Shown here one piece after another: positions 1 through 4,746 of a DNA stretch of 5,169 nt. How positions within the stretch are numbered: the first letter of the stretch is position 1; each line of letters opens with the position of its first letter. The stretch spans positions 2,083-7,251 of the forward strand of contig DOWG01000002.1 of NCBI GenBank assembly GCA_003519685.1, in the 5' to 3' direction. The position numbers were made by a program, and so were the translations under genes. The DNA comes from Lachnospiraceae bacterium (GTDB lineage Bacteria; Bacillota; Clostridia; Lachnospirales; Lachnospiraceae). The notes beneath the pieces are model-generated. The model searched no databases, was not told the DNA's origin, and worked only from the letters and a program-made list of their open reading frames with translations.

Positions 1-2
1 AT

Positions 3-71
3 AACATGGTATACATGTCGGGTGTGAATGGTAACATTGCAAGTAAACTTGCATTTCCTCATTACGTTTGA
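3..71 (+). CDS. Possible C-terminal end of an upstream gene (partial)
   Basis: The frame is open from the left edge of the window to a TGA at 69-71 and would encode about 22 residues ending KLAFPHYV. Nothing in it identifies a family. An open run this short is expected by chance about one time in three, and the opposite strand is also open here from an ATG near position 62, so this is only a candidate. If real, the upstream gene is co-directional with the surface-protein gene at 190 and ends 118 bases before it. Confidence 0.3.
   Translation, partial: NMVYMSGVNGNIASKLAFPHYV
38..53. repeat. Perfect 7-bp inverted repeat, TGCAAGT-AA-ACTTGCA
   Basis: The two 7-base arms are exact reverse complements around an AA centre. 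As RNA it would fold as a 6-bp stem with a 4-base TAAA loop, followed only by TTTCC, so it is a poor intrinsic terminator. It lies inside the possible upstream reading frame at 3-71 and about 140 bases before the surface-protein start. It could be an operator for a dimeric regulator, a weak terminator or chance. A second small dyad, ATTACG (61-66) and CGTAAT (79-84), follows it. Confidence 0.35.
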
Positions 72-189
72 ATTATATCGTAATTGTTAGGAAAGAAAGC
101 ACAAAACCTGCACGATTATTTTTTGATTGAATAAACTGAATTGAGAATATAGAATGCACAGATTCCGTTGTGTTTTTAAGGAGGCTTTT
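72..189 (+). other. Leader region of the surface-protein gene, no firm promoter
   Basis: This AT-rich stretch should hold the promoter for the gene at 190. TTGATT (123-128) and TATAGA (148-153) resemble sigma-A elements but are 19 bases apart. TTGAAT (127-132) to the same -10 is 15 bases. Neither spacing is good. No convincing CATAnnnTA-type sigma-K or sigma-E -10 element was found. The promoter, and therefore whether the gene is a sporulation gene, is undecided from sequence. Confidence 0.3.
178..184 (+). promoter_or_regulatory. Ribosome binding site AAGGAGG for the surface protein
   Basis: AAGGAGG lies 5 bases before the ATG at 190. It fixes the start there rather than at the in-frame ATG at 154, which has no purine-rich site in front of it and would add 12 residues unlike the rest of the protein. 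Confidence 0.85.
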
Positions 190-1950
190 ATGTTTAACAG
201 TAACAGGGGAGCTGCTACCTATGCTGGCATACCATATAATGATATTCATTGGTATGATGTAGAAGGCCAGCCTTTTGGAACAGCTTCAAGCTTCAATGCA
301 ATCGTATTTGAAGATGCAAATAATATTGTTGACATCCAAGGAGCAATGGCAGTAGGAAGAAATTTTACGAGTCCCCGTGGCCTTAATGTGGCTTATGGGA
401 ATGCTAGTACCCAAAGAGGAATCGGATATAGTCCGGATCTGACAAGATTCTTAGTTGGCGGAGATGTAGCGATGCAAGGACCGCTGGTTGTTTCCGGTCA
501 TGTAGTTGTCGGGGGCAATTTTAACGCGGCAAGCGGAAGTACCTATATGATTGGTAAGAGCGGGGATCCCACGCAGGCGCAGCAGCTAAGTAATCTTTAC
601 CAGGCAAGAGGAGGAAGTCAATATTGGAGACCGAGTGATCGTGGAAATCACTATGCGATATCCAGTTACGATGTGGACCGATACATCCCTGCAAGCAGGA
701 TTAACGCTAATTTGGCACAGTTTTTCCGGGATTCTAGGGAAAGTATCAACAACTTCCATCAGTGTATTCGGAATCTTCCGGAAAACGGGACCGTAACCGA
801 ACGGTATCACCAGTTAATTCTTCGTGGTAACGATCCGGTTCAAAACGTATTTCTTATTGATGCACGACCAAATGGAGCACTTAACAAAGAAATTAAACTG
901 GAGATACCTGCCGGAAGTCTGGCTATTGTTAAAATAAGAACCGGAGATAATGCACACATTCAATATGGACTTTGGGGTGATGCAGGCCATGCAAACAATA
1001 CATTATATGTATTTGAAGATGCCACGAATATTTTCATGGAAGTACCTGCAGCTATCTGGGGTAGTGTTTTGGCTCCGCAGGCTATATTCCATGCACATCA
1101 GACCGGTGGAGATATCAACGGAAATGCTGCATTCCGATCTTTTACAGTAAATGCAAGAAGCGGTTTTGAATTCCATTGGTATCCATTTGCAGGTGGCGTA
1201 GTATGTCAGGGAATGGCTCCGGCCCCAGCCCCTGCTCCAGTGCCCGTCCCTGTTCCGGCTCCAAGGCCGACCCCAACTCCGATACCGGCCCCAACCCCTG
1301 CACCGGCGCCCGCTCCAGCTCCAACTCCGGCACCCGCTCCGGTCCCGGTGCCGGCGCCCGCCCCAGCCCCAGCTCCGAGACCAATCCCGGCGCCTGCCCC
1401 TGCTCCAGCACCCGCCCCGGCTCCAAGACCGATTCCGGCCCCTGCCCCTGCTCCAGTACCCGCACCGGCTCCGGCCCCAAGACCGATACCTGTACCGCTT
1501 CCGGTGCCAAGGCCAGCCCCGGTACCGGTACCCGTTCCGACCCAATGCCCGCCATGCCCACCGTGCCCGCAATGTCCGCCATGTCCGGAGTGCCCGGAAG
1601 CAATTCCACGGGTTGAATACCGGCCCTATCCGGTTCCTGTTCCGATAGAAATACAGAAACCATATCCGGAATGTATGATTGAACCCGGCGTTATCTTCGG
1701 ATGTATCTGGGGATGCAGCTGCGGCGGCAACCATGACTGGGAAGTAAGATTGTATGAAATATGTGGAGATGAGAGGATACTTCTTTATTGTGAAAATATA
1801 TGTTCCTGCGGATGCTTCCGCTTTGAAGTACCATGTGAAGACTGCTATGCGCTGGAAATCTGCCCGGTAGGTGCAATGAGACGGAGCAAACCATGCAGGC
1901 CGATGTTAACATTAAAGAACGTAGGAGTATTGAATTTAATAATTGATTGA
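190..1950 (+). CDS. Choice-of-anchor A surface protein with X-Pro rod and Cys-rich C-terminus
   Basis: The protein has 586 residues; the start is set by the AAGGAGG site. Residues about 33-335 match the choice-of-anchor A adhesive domain (TIGR04215-like): GAMAVGRNF near 51, LVGGDVAMQGPLVV at 88-101, VVVGGNF at 105, TLYVFEDATNIFM at 271, then IWGSVLAPQAIFHAH and GGDINGNAAF, ending in FEFHWYPFAGG. Such domains occur in surface or secreted adhesins. Residues 343-450 are 54 uninterrupted X-Pro dipeptides (X is Ala, Val, Arg, Thr, Ile or Leu), a stiff extended spacer. Residues 453-470 are six CPx triplets. The C-terminal part (about 495-586) has 13 Cys and a beta-rich pattern (VRLYEICGDERILLYC, CFRFEVPCEDCYALEICP) like a Cna-B or carboxypeptidase-regulatory fold. 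There are 21 Cys in total. I see no signal peptide, transmembrane helix, LPXTG or S-layer repeats, which is odd for an adhesin. Deposition on the spore surface with disulfide cross-linking is inference; non-classical export is the alternative. A DJ-1 gene follows after 47 bases. Confidence 0.88.
   Translation: MFNSNRGAATYAGIPYNDIHWYDVEGQPFGTASSFNAIVFEDANNIVDIQGAMAVGRNFTSPRGLNVAYGNASTQRGIGYSPDLTRFLVGGDVAMQGPLVVSGHVVVGGNFNAASGSTYMIGKSGDPTQAQQLSNLYQARGGSQYWRPSDRGNHYAISSYDVDRYIPASRINANLAQFFRDSRESINNFHQCIRNLPENGTVTERYHQLILRGNDPVQNVFLIDARPNGALNKEIKLEIPAGSLAIVKIRTGDNAHIQYGLWGDAGHANNTLYVFEDATNIFMEVPAAIWGSVLAPQAIFHAHQTGGDINGNAAFRSFTVNARSGFEFHWYPFAGGVVCQGMAPAPAPAPVPVPVPAPRPTPTPIPAPTPAPAPAPAPTPAPAPVPVPAPAPAPAPRPIPAPAPAPAPAPAPRPIPAPAPAPVPAPAPAPRPIPVPLPVPRPAPVPVPVPTQCPPCPPCPQCPPCPECPEAIPRVEYRPYPVPVPIEIQKPYPECMIEPGVIFGCIWGCSCGGNHDWEVRLYEICGDERILLYCENICSCGCFRFEVPCEDCYALEICPVGAMRRSKPCRPMLTLKNVGVLNLIID
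1216..1539 (+). repeat. GC-rich low-complexity repeat encoding (X-Pro)54
   Basis: This stretch encodes residues 343-450 of the surface protein, where every even-numbered residue is proline without exception. It is built from GCN-CCN hexamers with mixed third bases, so the period holds at protein level more than at DNA level. An RPIP landmark recurs at residues 397, 413 and 431, which suggests growth by duplication of units of about 48-54 bases. Base composition is far more GC-rich than the flanks. The repeat lacks stops in other frames and creates long spurious ORFs on both strands. Confidence 0.9.
1546..1599 (+). repeat. Six CPx triplets (CPP-CPP-CPQ-CPP-CPE-CPE)
   Basis: These 54 bases encode cysteines at residues 453, 456, 459, 462, 465 and 468, spaced exactly three apart with proline after each. 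The 9-base unit is imperfect at DNA level (TGCCCGCCA, TGCCCACCG, TGTCCGGAG and similar). Evenly spaced Cys in a proline-rich, probably extended chain would expose thiols at regular intervals. They could make inter-chain disulfides or bind metal; both are inference. Confidence 0.85.
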
Positions 1951-1958
1951 GATATGAT
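1930..1958 (+). promoter_or_regulatory. Candidate sigma-A promoter for the DJ-1 gene
   Basis: TTGAAT (1930-1935) and TATGAT (1953-1958) are separated by 17 bases. They match the -35 consensus at 4 of 6 and the -10 consensus at 5 of 6. The -35 box lies in the last codons of the surface-protein gene, and transcription would begin near 1965, about 30 bases before the DJ-1 start. It would let the DJ-1 gene be expressed independently of the gene upstream. Confidence 0.45.
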
Positions 1959-1982
1959 AGGGATAGAGTAAGTAGTATACAG

Positions 1983-1990
1983 AAGGGAGA
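1983..1990 (+). promoter_or_regulatory. Ribosome binding site AAGGGAGA for the DJ-1 gene
   Basis: The purine-rich site is 7 bases before the ATG at 1998. It selects that start over the in-frame TTG at 1947, which would overlap the previous gene's stop and add 17 residues not typical of the family. Confidence 0.8.
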
Positions 1991-1997
1991 AGATACA

Positions 1998-2552
1998 ATG
2001 GCGAAAGTTTATATTTTTCTTGCAGATGGTTTTGAAGAGGTGGAAGGATTAACCGTAGTCGATTTATTGAGAAGAGCCGGGATAGAGATTTCCATGGTTT
2101 CCATTAGCGGGAGCAAAAAAGTAACCGGATCTCACAGGATTAGTGTGGAAGCGGATCATCAGTTTGAAAATTCGGATTATAAGGATGCGGATCTGCTTGT
2201 ACTGCCGGGAGGGATGCCGGGAACAATGCATCTAATGAAGCATGACGGCCTGGATAGATTATTAAGGGATTTTGATGCTAAGAAAAAACCGATAGCAGCC
2301 ATCTGTGCAGCGCCAACGGTTCTGGGACAGAAGGGGCTGCTAAAGGGCAGAAATGCCACCTGCTTTACCGGCATGGAAGAGAAGCTGCTTGGTGCTAAAG
2401 TCGTTGACGCGCCGGTAGTTATGGACCAGACGATTATCACCTCGAAAGGATTAGGTACTGCGATTGACTTTTCCCTTGCTATTGTAAAGTACTTAAAAGG
2501 AGAGGCTGCGGCGGAAACATTAGCGGCTCAGATACTATACAAATCAAATTAG
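1998..2552 (+). CDS. DJ-1/PfpI family protein (DJ-1/YajL/ThiJ type)
   Basis: The protein has 184 residues, the usual length for bacterial DJ-1 homologues. The single-domain flavodoxin-like fold is visible from the N-terminal strand VYIFLADGFEEVEG. Glu16 aligns with the conserved Glu18 of human DJ-1. LLVLPGGMPG lies at 66-75. The nucleophile-elbow motif AAICAAPTVLG has Cys103 at the place of reactive Cys106 of DJ-1. GLGTAIDF follows at 151-158. Family members have been linked to oxidative-stress response, methylglyoxal (glyoxalase III-type) removal and disputed protein deglycation. Which of these applies here cannot be read from the sequence. The histidine found after the elbow in human DJ-1 is replaced by a TCFTG stretch (121-125), so the catalytic details may differ. 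The protein is cytosolic, with no signal peptide. The gene's stop overlaps the convergent symporter's stop by 4 bases. Confidence 0.92.
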   Translation: MAKVYIFLADGFEEVEGLTVVDLLRRAGIEISMVSISGSKKVTGSHRISVEADHQFENSDYKDADLLVLPGGMPGTMHLMKHDGLDRLLRDFDAKKKPIAAICAAPTVLGQKGLLKGRNATCFTGMEEKLLGAKVVDAPVVMDQTIITSKGLGTAIDFSLAIVKYLKGEAAAETLAAQILYKSN

Positions 2553-3877
2553 TGATTTTTCTTTGCAGGATACGGTGTTACCTGGTTACGCAATAGTAAC
2601 AGGCATACCAGATTCGGTAAAGCCATGCATGCATTAAACAGATCCGTCATTTCCCATACGAGCTTAAGAGACATGATGGAGCCTATAAAAATCATAACAA
2701 TATAGCATATGCGGTAGGTATTTATAGCGGATTTTCCGAATAAGTATTCTACCGCTTTTTCTCCGAAATAAGACCATCCGATTAAGGTGGCAACAGCAAA
2801 TGCGATTAAAGAGATGCCTAGCAGCTGTTCTCCATAGGGAATTGCGTGAAAGGCAGCAGTCGTAAGCTCTGCAAAGGAATAGCCTTCGACAGACGCCGGA
2901 TGCTTTAACAGATTGGAGACAATAACTAATCCGGTGATGGCACACATAACCACAGTATCCCAAAAGGTAGCACTCATGGAGATTAAAGCCTGTCTGGAAG
3001 GGTGAGAGGTCTTTGCTCCGGCGGCCGCAATTGCAGCAGAACCAAGTCCGGCCTCGTTTGTGAAGAGTCCCCTTGCGATTCCGTATCTGGCAGCAGAGCG
3101 TAAGGTACTTCCGATGAAACCTCCTGCTACCGTGGCCGGTAATTTCTCGGGCAGGAAGGCCGAGCGAAGGATAAGACCGATGGAGGGCAGGATATAAGGT
3201 AAATTTAGTACGAGTATGATAAGACAGGCTGCCATATAAAACAGACCCATTGCAGGAACAAGCTTACTGCATATATTGCCGATGGATTTTATTCCGCCAA
3301 CAATGACCAGTCCGACAAGTAGAGCGATAACCATTCCTGCGAGGTATTCCGGAACCCCCCAAAGGGTATGGGCAGTTTCTGATACCGCCCTTGCCTGGGT
3401 AGAGCATCCCACCCCGTAGGACGCAATCAGCGTGCAGAAGCTAAAGATAACGGCCAGCCATTTTTTATGTAATCCATACTCCAATACATACATCGGACCG
3501 CCAAGGAATCTTCCGTCCTCTGTTTTTCTGCGGTATAAGATACCTAGAAAACACTCTGCATAGGAAGTTGCCATACCAAGCACGCCGGTTAACCAACACC
3601 AAAAGATCGCACCCGGCCCTCCGAGAGCTACTGCGGTGGATACACCGACAATATTACCGGTACCAATCGTTGCTGCAAGTGTATGGGAAAGGGCGGCAAA
3701 TCCACTGACATTTCCTTCCGAATCCTTCTCCGGTGTCACGGACAATCGAACCGCTTTAAAGATATGTTTTTGTATCCCTTTTAGATGTACCGTATAATAG
3801 ATATGAACACCAAATAGCAGAGCCGGCATCGGAATTCCCCATAGAAAATTATTAAGCGTTTTAATGAATTCTAACAT
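2549..3877 (-). CDS. Sodium:alanine/glycine symporter, AGCS family
   Basis: The 442-residue integral membrane protein is close to the usual family length of about 450. Family signatures are clear: ATIGTGNIVGV at 69-79, GGPGAIFWCW at 86-95, FLGGPMYVLEYGL at 124-136, FTNEAGLGSAAIAAAGAKTSHPSRQ at 272-296 (cited in part by position) and IGWSYFGEKAVEYLFG at 366-381. About ten hydrophobic segments are visible, from residues 15-30 to about 412-430. Members import alanine or glycine with sodium (occasionally protons) through the cytoplasmic membrane. The stretch SYGVGCSTQARAVS (153-166) replaces the more usual GNMVQANS-like sequence, so substrate preference could differ; I cannot tell which amino acid is carried. 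The start at 3877 is preferred to the in-frame start at 3916 because GAGGGAAG lies 7 bases upstream and the extra 13 residues (RKRQRRNE) look like untranslated sequence. It is a single gene convergent with the DJ-1 gene. Confidence 0.95.
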   Translation of the reverse strand: MLEFIKTLNNFLWGIPMPALLFGVHIYYTVHLKGIQKHIFKAVRLSVTPEKDSEGNVSGFAALSHTLAATIGTGNIVGVSTAVALGGPGAIFWCWLTGVLGMATSYAECFLGILYRRKTEDGRFLGGPMYVLEYGLHKKWLAVIFSFCTLIASYGVGCSTQARAVSETAHTLWGVPEYLAGMVIALLVGLVIVGGIKSIGNICSKLVPAMGLFYMAACLIILVLNLPYILPSIGLILRSAFLPEKLPATVAGGFIGSTLRSAARYGIARGLFTNEAGLGSAAIAAAGAKTSHPSRQALISMSATFWDTVVMCAITGLVIVSNLLKHPASVEGYSFAELTTAAFHAIPYGEQLLGISLIAFAVATLIGWSYFGEKAVEYLFGKSAINTYRICYIVMIFIGSIMSLKLVWEMTDLFNACMALPNLVCLLLLRNQVTPYPAKKNH

Positions 3878-3884
3878 GACATAA

Positions 3885-3892
3885 CTTCCCTC
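3885..3892 (-). promoter_or_regulatory. Ribosome binding site GAGGGAAG for the symporter
   Basis: Read on the - strand, GAGGGAAG lies 7 bases before the ATG whose first base is at 3877. It decides the start codon in favour of the shorter, 442-residue protein. Confidence 0.65.
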
Positions 3893-3940
3893 ATTTCTGC
3901 GCTGCCTTTTGCGCACTCTTTCCCCATAATGCTTTTTACA

Positions 3941-3971
3941 TGTATATGTGAAATAGGGAAGAAGTAGTCAA
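3941..3971 (-). promoter_or_regulatory. Weak candidate promoter for the symporter
   Basis: On the - strand, TTGACT (complement of 3966-3971) matches the -35 consensus at 5 of 6. The -10 candidates are poor: TATACA (3941-3946) at 19-base spacing or CATATA (3943-3948) at 17. The palindrome TACATGTA (3937-3944) overlaps the -10 area and might be an operator. Position is suitable, about 65 bases before the start codon. Confidence 0.3.
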
Positions 3972-4010
3972 ATTATTCTCGAACAAAGGATGCATTCCAC
4001 CGCCTATTTA

Positions 4011-4019
4011 TGGTACAAT
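4011..4019 (+). promoter_or_regulatory. Candidate extended -10 promoter pointing into the hairpin
   Basis: TGGTACAAT contains the TGn extension immediately before TACAAT, which matches the -10 consensus at 5 of 6. The sequence 17 bases upstream (TGCATT, 3991-3996) is a poor -35, but extended -10 promoters can tolerate this. Transcription would begin near 4026 and run through the 4057-4159 hairpin. Confidence 0.4.
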
Positions 4020-4056
4020 AATAAAAACAACCATCCTGTATTTTTTGAACAAAGAG

Positions 4057-4159
4057 TTTGATATGAGTGTTATAAGTCATTTTAAGATTTTGGTATGAAT
4101 AGGACCTTATATATATTCATGTTCATGGTTTTTATATGATTTATGACACTCATATCAGA
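4057..4159 (+). ncRNA. Long imperfect hairpin: candidate structured RNA or small palindromic element
   Basis: Bases 4057-4080 pair with 4136-4159 as an unbroken 24-bp stem (base i with base 4216-i), with wobble pairs at 4058/4158, 4071/4145 and 4076/4140. Pairing resumes at 4084-4089 with 4127-4132 and at 4091-4093 with 4123-4125. It ends in a 7-bp stem ATGAATA (4095-4101) with TATTCAT (4114-4120) around a 12-base loop. At least seven imperfect pairs are G-U when read as + strand RNA and would be A-C mismatches on the - strand, which favours a + strand transcript. No U-tract follows, so it is not a simple terminator. No known RNA family is recognised. A MITE-like element is the alternative, but I see no target-site duplication. 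Confidence 0.45.
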
Positions 4160-4229
4160 AAAAATTCTCCTTTTGAAACGTTTTTTGATAAATTATAGTA
4201 CATTTTAGTATTATTTTTGCTTTATGATG

Positions 4230-4258
4230 TTGACAAATGTATTAAAATGTAATATACT
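4230..4258 (+). promoter_or_regulatory. Near-consensus sigma-A promoter of the 122-residue orphan gene
   Basis: TTGACA (4230-4235) is a perfect -35 and TATACT (4253-4258) is a 5-of-6 -10, with the optimal 17-base spacer. Transcription would start near 4265, giving a leader of only about 20 bases before the ATG at 4287. An unregulated promoter this strong would give high constitutive expression, which makes the overlapping repeats meaningful. Confidence 0.8.
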
Positions 4259-4272
4259 TACATTAAATGTAA
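4236..4272. repeat. Four AATGTA/TTACATT half-sites over the promoter: candidate operator
   Basis: AATGTA occurs at 4236, 4246 and 4266, all on the same strand and offset by 10 and 20 bases, that is, on one helix face. The inverted copy TTACATT lies at 4258-4264. Two dyads result: ATGTAA-n5-TTACAT (4247-4263), wrapped around the -10 box, and TTACATT-A-AATGTAA (4258-4272), a perfect 7-bp dyad over the start point. A dimeric repressor bound here would block RNA polymerase. The TACA/TGTA core recalls BlaI/MecI/CopY-type operators, but the spacing differs and no regulator gene is in the window. Confidence 0.5.
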
Positions 4273-4286
4273 AGGGAGTGATTATT

Positions 4287-4655
4287 ATGGTTACAGATGA
4301 AAGTGATTCCAGTATGGGGGGACCGGATGTAATATGCCCTTTTCATTCCTATATGGAATGCGTTAAGGACAGCGGCTATTATTATCTAACCCCGGAAGTA
4401 TGCAAAGATATTATTATTAAGGCTGGGGTGAGCGGAGTATACACACCCAAAGCGATCAGGAAAGTGCGGCGGAACATAAATCATTTAGGAGAGGCTATGG
4501 AACAGGCTATTCCGGCCTTTCATTTTATCGGTCGGGAGGTAATCGGCTATTATGGAAGCGAATTGGCGGAATGCTTAGTGAAAGCAGCCGGAGCTGGAAA
4601 AGGAGTCGATATTGTGATTGGATATCCAAAAATTCTTGTTTTTAAAGTAAATTAA
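4287..4655 (+). CDS. Hypothetical protein of unknown family (122 residues)
   Basis: I do not recognise this protein. The start at 4287 is supported by AGGGAG at 4273-4278, 8 bases upstream, and by the strong promoter whose start point near 4265 excludes the in-frame ATG at 4224. It is soluble by inspection, with no signal peptide or membrane segment. Cysteines sit at 17, 25, 39 and 96, the first two as a CPFHSYMEC cluster. A helical, basic stretch (TPKAIRKVRRNINHLGEAMEQ, residues 53-73) lies in the middle. The C-terminal half ends with GAGKGVDIVIGYPKILVFK; GAGKG is not a complete P-loop, so no nucleotide binding is claimed. Codon use resembles its neighbours. It stands alone between the structured intergenic region and the SASP gene. 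No terminator is obvious behind it, so read-through into 4656-4880 is possible. That it is a real gene rests on the promoter, RBS and length. Confidence 0.78.
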   Translation: MVTDESDSSMGGPDVICPFHSYMECVKDSGYYYLTPEVCKDIIIKAGVSGVYTPKAIRKVRRNINHLGEAMEQAIPAFHFIGREVIGYYGSELAECLVKAAGAGKGVDIVIGYPKILVFKVN

Positions 4656-4695
4656 ATTCATTTTTTGCTATTATCTGTCGTTTTGTCTAATCCGT

Positions 4696-4726
4696 GGATG
4701 AGCAAACAGTAATTACCATCATAAAA
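4696..4726 (+). promoter_or_regulatory. Tentative sigma-G-like promoter for the SASP gene
   Basis: GGATG (4696-4700) and CATAAAA (4720-4726) resemble the sigma-G elements GMATR and CATNNTA known from Bacillus, but the spacer is 19 rather than 18 bases and one position in each box is off. Forespore expression is expected for a SASP gene, so a sigma-G promoter should exist somewhere in 4656-4860. This is the best match I found, and it would leave a leader of about 145 bases. Confidence 0.25.
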
Positions 4727-4746
4727 TTTCAGGAGCTGTAAACAAT

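Larger units (their letters stand above)
3878..4286. other. 409-base AT-rich intergenic region between divergent genes
   Basis: No protein gene is credible here. From left to right it holds the symporter leader and weak promoter (- strand), an extended -10 promoter candidate (4011-4019, + strand), the long hairpin at 4057-4159, a stretch at 4160-4229 in which I see nothing definite, and the strong promoter with overlapping half-sites (4230-4272). A divergent arrangement with two regulatory ends explains perhaps 200 bases; the rest suggests an RNA gene or a small mobile element. Confidence 0.7.

Noticed and set aside
154..189. Twelve-codon N-terminal extension of the surface protein
   Set aside because: No RBS precedes 154, and the AAGGAGG lies inside this stretch, just before the ATG at 190. 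The extension is not a signal peptide either.
1216..1539. The X-Pro region as a collagen-like repeat
   Set aside because: Collagen needs Gly at every third residue. Here the period is two and glycine is absent.
1176..1616. Forward-strand ORF of 146 codons rich in Ser, Gly and Thr in another frame
   Set aside because: It is a shadow frame of the X-Pro repeat. The real frame has domain matches, an RBS and cysteine conservation patterns.
1142..1663. Second antisense ORF of 173 codons rich in Glu, Pro, Leu and Gly
   Set aside because: It has the same cause as the other antisense ORF: a different frame of the same repeat, with no domain or translation signals.
1003..1734. Long antisense ORF of 243 codons rich in Arg, Trp, Gly and Ser
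   Set aside because: It is the stop-poor complement of the X-Pro repeat in the surface-protein gene. It has no RBS and its composition simply mirrors the GC-rich repeat.
3878..3916. N-terminal extension RKRQRRNE of the symporter
   Set aside because: It contains the GAGGGAAG site of the shorter start, and AGCS proteins normally begin shortly before the first hydrophobic segment.
3987..4046. AGGATG ... CATCCT followed by a T-run, as an intrinsic terminator
   Set aside because: The 6-bp arms are 39 bases apart, the T-run is interrupted from the stem, and no + strand gene ends upstream.
4057..4159. Hairpin as a terminator or a CRISPR-like repeat
   Set aside because: No U-tract follows the stem, and there is only one copy with no regularly spaced repeats in the window.
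4587..4625. GAGKG in the orphan protein as a P-loop
   Set aside because: The motif lacks the full GxxxxGK[ST] pattern and sits near the C-terminus of a short protein.
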